The translations under genes were made by a program, and so were the position numbers. DNA of 64,000 bases from Urechidicola sp. GTDB taxonomy: Bacteria > Bacteroidota > Bacteroidia > Flavobacteriales > Flavobacteriaceae. Location of the stretch: assembly GCA_028599075.1 (NCBI GenBank), contig JAQRMW010000119.1, forward strand, positions 1 to 64,000, read 5' to 3'. Of the stretch, positions 47,217 through 56,480 are shown piece after piece (the stretch's first letter is position 1; every line of letters starts with the position of its first letter). The notes under the pieces are model-generated. The model saw only the letters and a list, made by a program, of their open reading frames with translations, was not told where the DNA came from and ran no database searches.

Positions 47217-47666
47217 CTAACTCGTACTTCCCCATTGATCGTTAAAATATTTCTGATTCAAATAGGTACTGGCATGTGCTTTTTCCATATTACGCTTTCG
47301 TGCTAAATAGCCATCGTAGTGCTTTATATTAACAAGTGCTTTCATTTTGTCAGAATCTGACAACTTATTCCATGCCTTTATAGACATTTCACGTTTTACT
47401 TTATGCTTATATGCATCCCAAAACATGTCAAAAGTCAAATCAAATTCGCCTTCAGTAACTGTAAAATTTCGGTAAGCTCTGTAATTATTAATCTGACCTT
47501 CTTTGTACGGAAAGTGACGACTGAAGAGCCAAGCAACTTGTTGCTGATTCATTACCACATCTTGCAACTCAAACGCTACTAAAATGCCGTTTAAATCGTA
47601 TTTAAACACCATTACACCTTTAAATGACGAGCCAATAATGTTGTATGTTTTTAGTGGTTGTTTCAT
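47217..47666 (-). CDS. Phage early protein, unknown
   Basis: 149-aa ORF. Confidence 0.45.
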   Translation of the reverse strand: MKQPLKTYNIIGSSFKGVMVFKYDLNGILVAFELQDVVMNQQQVAWLFSRHFPYKEGQINNYRAYRNFTVTEGEFDLTFDMFWDAYKHKVKREMSIKAWNKLSDSDKMKALVNIKHYDGYLARKRNMEKAHASTYLNQKYFNDQWGSTS

Positions 47667-47980
47667 ACGAGCTGTGGGTGTAGTTGGTTTCTAACAATCT
47701 CGCAACAATTAGCTCTATAAACATCTGTTGTTGTAGATAATTTTAAGTATTTCCATAAAGCATAAGCCTCTGCAAAACAAAATGTAATTACAAATGGTTT
47801 GCTATCAAAGGCCAGTGCTTTTTCTATTTGCTTTTTTAGTAATTTTTGAAACGCAGAGGCATATGAATACATTTCACTCTTTTCAACTAATGAGTTAACA
47901 ACTGCCGGTTGACGTTCCTTTTGAAGTACCTGTATTATACTGTCTAATTGTGGTTTCTCTATCTTTATTTTAATTTTCAT
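47663..47980 (-). CDS. Phage early protein, unknown
   Basis: 105-aa ORF, overlapping chain. Confidence 0.4.
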   Translation of the reverse strand: MKIKIKIEKPQLDSIIQVLQKERQPAVVNSLVEKSEMYSYASAFQKLLKKQIEKALAFDSKPFVITFCFAEAYALWKYLKLSTTTDVYRANCCEIVRNQLHPQLV

Positions 47981-48192
47981 AGCTTACTTATAAATTGTTG
48001 GTGTGTAAATTTTACTTCTACTTCTAATAAATCCTTACGCATTTTTCTTTTTCGCATACTACTAGTGTATAGCCTACCAACTTCAGCATGTAGTATCATA
48101 CGTGTAGTTGTATTATGAGGCGATTCGCAAGAAAATTTATCTAGTTCTAGTGCCATGTTCATTTCTTCTATACTTAGTTCTTTAAAGGTCAA
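47977..48192 (-). CDS. Phage early protein, unknown
   Basis: 71-aa ORF, overlapping chain. Confidence 0.4.
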   Translation of the reverse strand: MTFKELSIEEMNMALELDKFSCESPHNTTTRMILHAEVGRLYTSSMRKRKMRKDLLEVEVKFTHQQFISKL

Positions 48193-48309
48193 TTTTTTAT
48201 AGTTTCAACAATTTTATTACACACTTTGCAATGAATTCCGACAACTTCTACCATTGCAAATGCAAAAAGCACTTTTATGGTTTTATCTTTTTTTGAATGT
48301 TGGCAATTA

Positions 48310-48543
48310 CTATTCATTTTCAAACATATTTAACTGCTTTCTAGCAGCTTCATCTAGTTCTTTTAATTCTTTTTTGGCAGGTATGCCCAAGTACTCATCA
48401 AAAGTTCGTTTAGACATATTGAATTGCTCTTTTATATGATCCTTAAAGATTTTAGTGTTAAAGAGTCCTAACTTTTGATACTCTAATGTTATCTCCTGGA
48501 CCTTAATCACTCGCTTCAAAAAATTTCTTCTATTGTATGCCAT
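48310..48543 (-). CDS. Phage early protein, unknown
   Basis: 77-aa ORF, abuts GemA-like gene. Confidence 0.4.
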   Translation of the reverse strand: MAYNRRNFLKRVIKVQEITLEYQKLGLFNTKIFKDHIKEQFNMSKRTFDEYLGIPAKKELKELDEAARKQLNMFENE

Positions 48544-49034
48544 TAATTTAAAATGATTTGAGGTAATTTAAATTTATGGTTGTGTGCTTTTGTGCCTGAT
48601 TTTTTGGCAGAATTATTATAATTACTCTCAATGGCTCTAAACTGCTTTATCAGTTTATCTAGTTCCTCTAAAGAGTAGTTATTTAGTTGTTTCTTTAAAA
48701 TACTACTACGTTTCATAAAGCCATTAAACACACTCCAATCATTAGGTGTATGTATCCCCACGTTTTGAGCAATTTTTAATATAATACTGCGCTTCTTTTT
48801 CTTTTCAAGTTCAATAGCAGCATCAACATTAGTAGCAAACTTAAAACTGGTTTCTAGTTTATGACAAAGCGCATCAATTTCATTAGGACTCAAAAATTTA
48901 GTACTCTTGGTTCTACCTCTAGACCAAGCATACACCAACTCATGACGAGTTAACTCATCAAAGCCATTTTTAGAGAATAATGTCATTAATTTTTTATGTG
49001 TTGCCATTTTGTAAAATTTTAGAAACAAGGTCAT
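48543..49034 (-). CDS. GemA/Gp16-like (DUF1018) regulatory protein
   Basis: KKLMTLFSKNGFDELTRHELVYAWSRGRTKSTKFLSPNEIDALCHKLE; position in Mu-like early operon. Confidence 0.5.
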   Translation of the reverse strand: MTLFLKFYKMATHKKLMTLFSKNGFDELTRHELVYAWSRGRTKSTKFLSPNEIDALCHKLETSFKFATNVDAAIELEKKKKRSIILKIAQNVGIHTPNDWSVFNGFMKRSSILKKQLNNYSLEELDKLIKQFRAIESNYNNSAKKSGTKAHNHKFKLPQIILN

Positions 49035-49309
49035 CTACTCCATTTTCATGCTTTAAGCGTGCATCTGTTGTTGCGCTATAATTATTAAGAATATCAGATA
49101 CACCTTTATGATTTAATCCTGCTACTTTAGAGTATAACTGGTAAGCATCCCAACTGCCTTCTAAAGGCTCTACATCAATATAAATCACATACTTCTTTGT
49201 AAATATTCTATATGCTAATTTTAGCCTAGACTTAAATCTGCGCCATTTAGTTGAAACATCGGTCTGTTTGTAATTTGTAATTTCAATACTCATAACTTTA
49301 TAATTTTGC

Positions 49310-49361
49310 TCCCATGGATGGACTCGAACCATCGTACCTTAGTACTCCTTTTGTCATGGGA
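49310..49361 (-). other. D-armless tRNA-like structure
   Basis: On minus strand TCCCATG(7-bp acceptor)...GTAC-TAAG-GTAC...GATGG-TTCGAGT-CCATC(T-arm)-CATGGGA. Confidence 0.55.
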
Positions 49362-49368
49362 AATCTTA

Positions 49369-49617
49369 CTAAATACTTGAAAAACTCAAATTTATATTGT
49401 CCCATTTATCACCTTCTTTTGGGCGATGCATTAATTGATACCCATAACCTTTCATAACATTGCTGTAACTCTCTTTTACAAGGTGTAAGCCTTCAACCCA
49501 ACGCTCATCAGTATATTTATCTTCATGGCTCAACAAATCCATCACACGGCTATATTCTAAATCACCACTTTTATTTCGGATAAGAAAACTCATCAATATT
49601 TCATACGTTTTTAACAT
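49369..49617 (-). CDS. Phage early protein, unknown
   Basis: 82-aa ORF. Confidence 0.4.
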   Translation of the reverse strand: MLKTYEILMSFLIRNKSGDLEYSRVMDLLSHEDKYTDERWVEGLHLVKESYSNVMKGYGYQLMHRPKEGDKWDNINLSFSSI

Positions 49618-50086
49618 CTCTTTTCTTTACAACATCAGCCAAAAACTCTTTTAACATAGCAACTCCTTTATCGCCACGTTCGTCCCAAGTAGGCTCCGTA
49701 TCTCTACGTCTAATAATACGTTGGTTTCCTTCAGTATTAGTAATACTAAAACCTCCTTTTGAGTTTTTCCGTATTTTACCATATCCTGCTAATTTTTCTG
49801 ATTGTAACACCATAACACGAGCAACTTTTTCTTTAAAAAGTTTTACCTGTTTATTAAGATGTATTGACTCTTCAATTATGCAATCAATATTGTCATCACG
49901 ATCTTTAACATAAGCCTGCTGCTCCGATTCTCTTTTTTTACGCTGGCGTAGTTTTTTTTGAGCTAATATTACCTCTAGCTCTTCAATACTCAAATCTTTG
50001 TTTTTTAATGTCTCACTCATTTGTTTTTGATTTTTATGGTTATTACTAATTTCTTTGTACTCTACTTCTATGTTTTCAGTTTTCAT
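49601..50086 (-). CDS. DUF3164-like protein (Mu-like phage family)
   Basis: C-terminal GGFSITNTEGNQRIIRRRDTEPTWDERGDKGVAMLKEFLADVVKKR resembles DUF3164; location next to MuB-like gene. Confidence 0.55.
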   Translation of the reverse strand: MKTENIEVEYKEISNNHKNQKQMSETLKNKDLSIEELEVILAQKKLRQRKKRESEQQAYVKDRDDNIDCIIEESIHLNKQVKLFKEKVARVMVLQSEKLAGYGKIRKNSKGGFSITNTEGNQRIIRRRDTEPTWDERGDKGVAMLKEFLADVVKKRDVKNV

Positions 50087-50251
50087 GCTCTTATTACGGT
50101 TGAGTTGGTTTCTTCGAGTTCAATTAATTTACCTACATAGTAATTTCTATTTCGCTCTTTTCGTGCATAATTATAATGTGCAGCAGTGTGATGATTTAAC
50201 CAATTATTTAACTCTGCTATTTTTTCTTCTAATCCTAATTTTGAATATATG

Positions 50252-51217
50252 TTAAGCACTTGCAGCCTCCCTTCTTAATTCATTTTTTATAGCAGCTGCT
50301 TTCATGTTTAAGGCTTCTCTTTTAATTGCACGTTTAATTCTACGCATATCCTCAACTACCTTAATATTTACAAGAGTGTTACTAGCAACATCTTTAATCA
50401 CTTTTGATATTGGTGTGGCCTCTTTAAAAATGGCTATTTGTACTGTTGGATCAATAATATTGTTTGCTTGACAAATTTTAACAACATCCTTTTTAGTTGC
50501 CCCTTGAAGTTTTATATATCGGCGACCAAAACGTGAGTCTAATTCATCAAATCCCTTACGATTTAATCGCACACCAGCTCGTATTTCTTTTTCAAGGTTA
50601 TCTGTGCCCAGGATCACTAATCCCATTTTATCCTCAAGCCTATTATATAGAGGAATTAAAAATCGAATTGCAGGTGATTTTAACTTATCTGCTTCATCAA
50701 TTATTAGTAGAGGATTTAAATGTTGGCGCTCTTCAAAAAATTCTACAATTTTTTCACTTAATTTATCTATCGATATAAGACCTTTTGGGCGTTCAATACC
50801 GAGTGTTTGGCATAAGTTCTGTACAAACTCTTTTCGTGCCCATTCGCGCGCTGTAATTGTAAAAACAGCTCTATCGTTATAAGAATCGCTATACACCTTT
50901 GTAATAGCACTTTTTCCGCTACCAGCTCTATTACTTACGGCAATAAATAACTTCTCATCTTTAGCATCGTTAAATACTTGATAAAGCATATTAAAATTGG
51001 TGGTTTGTGCAATTTGCCAACCGCTAAAACTAACATGAAGACCCGAGGCTACTTTATGCCACATTTCTACCGAAATTAATTTCCAGTTGTAGTTAATCAT
51101 TTGGCTAATTGTGGCAGATGATACACCACACTTTACGCTTACTTTTTTTGCACTGCCTATTCTGCTAATTTCATTTTTAACAGCTAGGGTTACTTCATTT
51201 TTTTGTACATTTGTCAT
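50252..51217 (-). CDS. MuB-like AAA+ ATPase (transposition target activator)
   Basis: N-terminal HTH; Walker A SNRAGSGKSAIT; Walker B PLLIIDEADKL; follows transposase. Confidence 0.88.
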   Translation of the reverse strand: MTNVQKNEVTLAVKNEISRIGSAKKVSVKCGVSSATISQMINYNWKLISVEMWHKVASGLHVSFSGWQIAQTTNFNMLYQVFNDAKDEKLFIAVSNRAGSGKSAITKVYSDSYNDRAVFTITAREWARKEFVQNLCQTLGIERPKGLISIDKLSEKIVEFFEERQHLNPLLIIDEADKLKSPAIRFLIPLYNRLEDKMGLVILGTDNLEKEIRAGVRLNRKGFDELDSRFGRRYIKLQGATKKDVVKICQANNIIDPTVQIAIFKEATPISKVIKDVASNTLVNIKVVEDMRRIKRAIKREALNMKAAAIKNELRREAASA

Positions 51218-51227
51218 ATCTATAAAT

Positions 51228-53330
51228 TTAATATTGAGTTCGTGATTGAGTTACGGGATCTATATTATCGCTGTTGGTTGTGACTACATCACTCCCAACA
51301 GTTTTTTTATGTTCAAATACTTCATCTTCAGATTGATTTAATAAGCGAACGGTATCAGCTACTTCAGCCTCTTGTTTTACCGTATATGCACCCATTAATA
51401 AAGCTACTTCATCATGAGATTTCGTTTTAGAATCTAACTCTTTAGTTCTACGATCATCGATGGCTTTATTTCTGCTTTTTGAAGCGGCGAGTTTATTGAA
51501 TTCTGCTTGTGGCCCATAAATTTGAGCAGGCTCATGTTCTTTTGCTTCGCCCAAATAAACAAGTAAATGGTGCTTTTTCTTAAAAATATGTACTTTAGAT
51601 AAGTCATCAAGGTCATAACTCAGTATAATTTCACTTTCTTGGCTTATGATATCATAATTATCTATTAAATACCAGTAGTCTATTTTCTGTATTTCGGTGT
51701 GAATTAGACCATTGTTAGACATTTTTTTCTTCTTTTTAAGTCCAAAAATCATTGATATTTGCCACTCTTTTAAGAATTTTACATGCGGCTTATCACTTTC
51801 TGCGTGTAGTGTTTTAGGTGATTTGTTAATGTCTCGGTATTTACGTGAGTAATAAGAGAACGCTGTCTCACGGTAAGCCTCTACAATCAACATAGACTCT
51901 CTCCAAGAGTCATGCATGTCAAATCCACTTTTATGTGCTGTTTTGCGTACTTCTTTTAAATGTTCTGGACTCCTATGTGCAAATAGTCGTTTAGATTTTA
52001 CACCCTCACCATAGTAGTATTCAGAACAATCCATAAATACAGATTGTAGTGTTCCAAACCAACGCTCAAGTCCTGCTTTCCCTGTAGCTTTGTGAGTAAA
52101 TGTAATTTTAACTCCCATTTGCTCTAAGGTTGCAAACAACCTTTTAGCCTCTTCTGTATTATGACCCGGAAAGCGGTCAAACACAATTTCATAAGGTAAA
52201 TATTGAGCCTCTTTAACTGCCATTTTGACGGCGTTTAAAACAGACCATCTATCTTCTTTATAATCAAAATTATAACCAAGAACATCACCGCTATGAACAT
52301 CACGAACAGCAATTATAAATAAGAAGTTTTTGCCTCCAGCTTCAGTTTTATGTGCTACCAAGTTCATACGAGTAGCATCTACTTGCCAACAATCACCTGC
52401 AAACAATGCGTTTTTAAAAGGGATGTAGCTCTCGTATAAATGTGATCCGCGCTCACCTTTGCCAAATCGAGAACTGGCGGTTAAAAATTTGGTGTTATGT
52501 GTTTCAAACACATTTTGTCCAAACCATCTTCGACTTGGCATTGCTTTATCGGTAAGGCGACATAAAAAGCGTACTCTTCTTATGATAGAATCATTGGAGT
52601 AATTTTGTCCCATAGACCTTAATTGCAAGGCCCATGAATTAACCTCTTCGTCAATATATGTTAAGGCATTATTATTACCACTACGAGGTAATTTTACAAC
52701 TTCAACTATTGGAGTGCTATTTTCAATAACTTCTAAAATTTTTGCTTTAAATTTTCGGTAATTGTAAGGTAGATATCTGATGTCGTATTTTTCGAGTAAT
52801 TCGCTATACTCTTTAAATAATGTGTTTTTTGACAAGTCTATTTCGTTATCATCAATCCACTTAATGCAGCTCTCTATTATTGCACAAGCAATTGAAAGTG
52901 ATTTTTGTTGAATAGAAGTGCAGTCAGAGTAAAAATTAAGGTAGTCTTTATAAGTCTTTTTTTGATGGTATTTAAAATGGAGCTCTAGCGAATTTTGATG
53001 CTGATTATTTACAGAATTATTGTAGTTAATAAGGAGTGTGTCTAAATCACCAAAAAGGTCTCTAATAAAATGAGGTTTACGGTTTGGGAGGTGCTTTAAA
53101 TCGTAGTAAACTTGATTATTAATTTTAGCATACCTCCAACTTTTCCCCGTAGTAGGTAAAATACTATGATGCTGATGGCAAGGTTGTACAGATTTCTTGT
53201 ATCCACTTCTTATACGCCTCATATATCCATCAGATAATTGAACAACATCCATTAATAAACGTTGATTTACCCATACTGTTTGGGTATCTTTAGATTTTCT
53301 AATTAATATGTCATTAATACGAAAATTCAT
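51228..53330 (-). CDS. MuA-like DDE transposase (integrase core)
   Basis: CWQVDATRMNLVAHK...IVFDRFPGHNTEEAKRLF...THKATGKAGLERWFGTLQSVF (candidate D, D, E). Confidence 0.92.
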   Translation of the reverse strand: MNFRINDILIRKSKDTQTVWVNQRLLMDVVQLSDGYMRRIRSGYKKSVQPCHQHHSILPTTGKSWRYAKINNQVYYDLKHLPNRKPHFIRDLFGDLDTLLINYNNSVNNQHQNSLELHFKYHQKKTYKDYLNFYSDCTSIQQKSLSIACAIIESCIKWIDDNEIDLSKNTLFKEYSELLEKYDIRYLPYNYRKFKAKILEVIENSTPIVEVVKLPRSGNNNALTYIDEEVNSWALQLRSMGQNYSNDSIIRRVRFLCRLTDKAMPSRRWFGQNVFETHNTKFLTASSRFGKGERGSHLYESYIPFKNALFAGDCWQVDATRMNLVAHKTEAGGKNFLFIIAVRDVHSGDVLGYNFDYKEDRWSVLNAVKMAVKEAQYLPYEIVFDRFPGHNTEEAKRLFATLEQMGVKITFTHKATGKAGLERWFGTLQSVFMDCSEYYYGEGVKSKRLFAHRSPEHLKEVRKTAHKSGFDMHDSWRESMLIVEAYRETAFSYYSRKYRDINKSPKTLHAESDKPHVKFLKEWQISMIFGLKKKKKMSNNGLIHTEIQKIDYWYLIDNYDIISQESEIILSYDLDDLSKVHIFKKKHHLLVYLGEAKEHEPAQIYGPQAEFNKLAASKSRNKAIDDRRTKELDSKTKSHDEVALLMGAYTVKQEAEVADTVRLLNQSEDEVFEHKKTVGSDVVTTNSDNIDPVTQSRTQY

Positions 53331-53518
53331 GAGGCTTTAGGAACGTATTTATCAGCTTCCGATTTAATATCTTTAACCAATTGAGTATCACGTTCATCGT
53401 GTAACCCGTTAAGCACATCCCTAACATACTTTTCTGACACATTTAATTTTTTTGCAATTAAAGAGCCAATACCGTGGAAATACTCAGTCTTTATCTTCTT
53501 GCGGGTTTCCGTTTGCAT
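53327..53518 (-). CDS. Small HTH (Ner/Cro-like) protein
   Basis: 63 aa, first gene of leftward early operon; IGSLIAKKLNVSEKYVRDVLNGLHDE. Confidence 0.55.
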   Translation of the reverse strand: MQTETRKKIKTEYFHGIGSLIAKKLNVSEKYVRDVLNGLHDERDTQLVKDIKSEADKYVPKAS

Positions 53519-53647
53519 TTATATATTATTTTGTGATATATTTGTGAAATATTGCATTTAGTTGTTACTAAATTCGATAACAAATACATACAGAAAAACT
53601 GTATTAACAAATTATTCTGTATAAAAATAAAGAAATTTTGTATTTCA

Positions 53648-54421
53648 ATGATTGACCAATCACATATCAAAAAAAGATTTAACCTTATATATAGTGCTCT
53701 TAGGTCTAGTGGAGCATTTCATACAGATAAAGAGTTAGCAAAAAAAATTGGTTTTACTCCACAACAATTAAATGAAGTATTAAAAGGTAGGACTAAATTT
53801 AATCTTAATTTTTTACAGAAATTCTGTAATGAATTTGATGTAAGCCTTGATTTTTTAGCCTTAGGAATTCAGAAACCAAATGAACCAGTTTTGTTACATA
53901 AAGAAAGTGTAACAAAAAGTGTAACAAAAAGTGTAACAAACCAAAAGGACAAAAAAAGTTACACTTCAGATATTATTATGAGTCCTGAAGGTAAAGTCCC
54001 TAGGCATTTGTCAAATGATGAACTAGTACCTTATTATGATACCGATTTTGCAGCCAATTCCGATATTAAGATGATAGACGATGCATCTGCTGCACCATCA
54101 TACTACATGGATATACCTGAGTTTAGTGGCTGTACAGCATTTAGAGCGTACTCTGACAGTATGGAAAAACTAATCAAGAGTGGTTCGATTCTTTTCGCTA
54201 CAAAAATTGAATCATGGCTAGAACACTTAGAGTATGGGCAGATTTATGGTATTGTTTGTAATGATGGTAGAAGATATCTAAAATACATCCGTAGAGCAGA
54301 TAAGCACAAAGAAGAGTTTTTATTACGCTCAGAGAATGCAGACTATGATGATTTTGATATGCCAAAGCAATCAATTCGTAATATTTGGCTCATTCATGGG
54401 TGGTTAAACAAGAGAACTTAA
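53648..54421 (+). CDS. S24/LexA-like phage repressor (N-terminal HTH)
   Basis: HTH KELAKKIGFTPQQLNEVLKGRTKF; Ser-Lys dyad region AYSDSMEKLIKSG...GRRYLKYIRR; divergent from early operon; start taken at MIDQSHIKKR. Confidence 0.85.
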   Translation: MIDQSHIKKRFNLIYSALRSSGAFHTDKELAKKIGFTPQQLNEVLKGRTKFNLNFLQKFCNEFDVSLDFLALGIQKPNEPVLLHKESVTKSVTKSVTNQKDKKSYTSDIIMSPEGKVPRHLSNDELVPYYDTDFAANSDIKMIDDASAAPSYYMDIPEFSGCTAFRAYSDSMEKLIKSGSILFATKIESWLEHLEYGQIYGIVCNDGRRYLKYIRRADKHKEEFLLRSENADYDDFDMPKQSIRNIWLIHGWLNKRT

Positions 54422-54540
54422 CAAATTTCGACCAAAAAATAACTAAGATTAAAGATAGTTTAAACGATAATTAAAACAAATTCAACCAAAAAATACTTGA
54501 ATACCTTTATTTTAGTGTACTTTTAGTATTACCCCCTATA

Positions 54541-54544
54541 CGTT
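54541..54544. repeat. Target-site duplication, right copy (CGTT)
   Basis: Matches 16906-16909. Confidence 0.75.
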
Positions 54545-55040
54545 CTAACATACCAATATACTTTCCTGCTTGGTTAGGAGACTTGTCCTTTATTTTCCAT
54601 TTAGAAATGAGTATTTTAATTATAATCGCTGATACATAAGTAGTTATTAAAATAGCTGTTATAAAAAGCAAAGGACCAATGCTAAAAAAAGCAGTTATAT
54701 TTATATTGAAAGGATAATACAAATATACAGCACACAAAATCACCATTATATGTAGAGCTTGATCAATAAAAAATAATATTTGTGTACTAACTTTAGCATC
54801 TAAATTTAGTTTTATTAAATCAATGATGTAATGAGAAATAATAATTAAGGTAATAGCTTTCCAGTAATAGAAATTGAATTGTAATATGATTAATAATAAA
54901 ACTATATGTATTAATAGATGCCAATATAAATAAGGAGATTTGTGTTTCTTTTTTTTCTTGTTAGCTATCCATTTATCGGGTTGAAATAAAAAGTCGCCCA
55001 TTAAATGAGCTAAAATAAATTTTATGGCTAGTGCTAACAT
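54541..55040 (-). pseudogene. N-terminal fragment of DUF3307 membrane protein, truncated by prophage insertion
   Basis: MLALAIKFILAHLMGDFLFQPDKWIANKKKKKHKSPYLYWHLLIHI...GKYIGMLER then runs into the phage end (IGGNTKSTLK*). Confidence 0.88.
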
Positions 55041-55636
55041 TTGCTTTTTATTTTTTGTTGATAATAATCAAGTAGTTTCTGAATTTCATAAAACCCACCC
55101 CTTTTTAAACTTGTACTAATATTACTTTGTTTTTTATGAAGTAAATCAGCCAATTCTTTTTGATTGGTATTAGATTCTATTGCGGTTTTAATGATTAAAG
55201 AAGAATTGGGTGTCCAGTTATCCGTTGTTAGTGAAGCAAGATCAAACATTAAATTCATTGTTTTATTAAAATCTTGCCATATGGTTTTAATGGTAAGCGT
55301 TTGCTTTTTTAGTTTTTCAAATGCTTCTCCGGAATAAATAAATGCACTTCCGTTAGATTCAGTTATTTTTTCCGATTCATACGTTTTTTCTCCAATACCA
55401 ATAGCTATTCTAACATCTAATCCCTTAAATTGCTTTATTGTTGATTTGATTAGTATTGCTGCTATTAAAGCATCGCTTGGTACTATTTCTATTTGAAAGC
55501 TATCACCTCTATAAATTTCCCAATTTTTTGGCTCTGTACCATATTTGTTCAATACCTTTTTTAATTCGGGTATCCACTTATGTGCGTCTATGCTTCTAGA
55601 ATTAATAATATCACCAGTTATAATTGCAATCATCAA
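55034..55636 (-). CDS. SatD family protein
   Basis: MMIAIITGDIINSRSIDAHKWIPELKKVLNKYG...IYRGDSFQIEI...; C-terminal HTH-like region; overlaps the DUF3307 gene. Confidence 0.75.
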   Translation of the reverse strand: MMIAIITGDIINSRSIDAHKWIPELKKVLNKYGTEPKNWEIYRGDSFQIEIVPSDALIAAILIKSTIKQFKGLDVRIAIGIGEKTYESEKITESNGSAFIYSGEAFEKLKKQTLTIKTIWQDFNKTMNLMFDLASLTTDNWTPNSSLIIKTAIESNTNQKELADLLHKKQSNISTSLKRGGFYEIQKLLDYYQQKIKSKC

Positions 55637-55655
55637 CTTTAATTTTTACCAAATA

Positions 55656-55675
55656 TATATGCTTTTTTGCATATA
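55656..55675. promoter_or_regulatory. Inverted repeat TATATGC-tttttt-GCATATA upstream of satD-like gene
   Basis: Perfect 7-bp arms, 20 bp upstream of the start codon. Confidence 0.6.
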
Positions 55676-55795
55676 ATTTAATTTGTATGATTGTAATATA
55701 AGTTTAAAAGTTTGGCAGTCATTACTGACTTCAAAAAATTAAAATGCGATAAAAGAAGAAAGAGAAAAGAGAATTTTTTTAAAAAATAAACATAG

Positions 55796-56299
55796 TTAAT
55801 TGGCTTTGTAAAACTTAGTATAATAGATTGGTTTTATTGCATATATTTTGTCTTCATCGTCAAATATTATTTTAATTTTTTCAAATTTAGGGTTATCTGT
55901 TTCCAAAATGTATGTGTAGTGTAAAATTTTGAATACTTTATTTTCAGGGTACATTTGAATTCCGTAATACGTTATTTTTAATTTATTTTCAGAAGATAAT
56001 AACTCTTTTAAGTAATCTTGTTTATCATCTTTAATTTTATTAACAATCAAATCGGACATGTAATTTTTTGGAATTGAAAAATCATTGTTATTTAACTCTT
56101 CAATAAAATTTTTAAATAGAGAGTCTAACATTAAAATTTTATCATTTTCTAAGTTAGAGGTAAACTTAAGGCTGTCCTTAATTTCAATTATATTCAAAAT
56201 TGGGTTTTCATTCTCCTTTAAAATCAAAGTATCATGTTCTGATTGCCCAAAACCCATAAAATGGATTGCTAAAATTATTATGCAACTAATTTTTTCCAT
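55796..56299 (-). CDS. Secreted hypothetical protein
   Basis: 167-aa ORF with signal-like N-terminus. Confidence 0.5.
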   Translation of the reverse strand: MEKISCIIILAIHFMGFGQSEHDTLILKENENPILNIIEIKDSLKFTSNLENDKILMLDSLFKNFIEELNNNDFSIPKNYMSDLIVNKIKDDKQDYLKELLSSENKLKITYYGIQMYPENKVFKILHYTYILETDNPKFEKIKIIFDDEDKIYAIKPIYYTKFYKAN

Positions 56300-56413
56300 A
56301 TTTATTTATAAGTAAAACAGTTTAATTCTAGTTTCGTCTAGCAAATATAATCAATCCTAAATATTAATTTAGTATTGTTTAAATCCTTTTCTAAATAGTA
56401 AATAAAGAACGTT

Positions 56414-56480
56414 GTCTTTCCCGCGAAAGCGGGAATCCAGAACAGATGTATATATAGATTCCCACTTTCGCGGGAAAGAC
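56414..56480. repeat. REP-like palindromic repeat pair
   Basis: GTCTTTCCCGCGAAAGCGGGAATC (56414-56437) and inverted copy GATTCCCACTTTCGCGGGAAAGAC (56457-56480), one mismatch. Confidence 0.85.

Larger units (their letters stand above)
16910..54540. mobile_element. Mu-like transposable prophage (myovirus type), about 37.6 kb
   Basis: MuA/MuB-like genes, terminase/portal/sheath/baseplate genes, terminal inverted repeats TATA--GG--A-AC-AAAAGTACACT, 4-bp direct repeat, interrupted DUF3307 gene at both ends. Confidence 0.92.

Noticed and set aside
42672-50086. Known defence or toxin-antitoxin system among early-region ORFs
   Set aside because: No recognisable toxin, antitoxin, nuclease, reverse transcriptase or TIR/SIR2 signatures in the translations; small ORFs reported only as unknowns.
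16910-54540. tRNA-targeted attL/attR integration site
   Set aside because: The phage tRNA-like sequences are internal; the ends show a transposition duplication and a split DUF3307 gene, and no tyrosine or serine integrase was seen.
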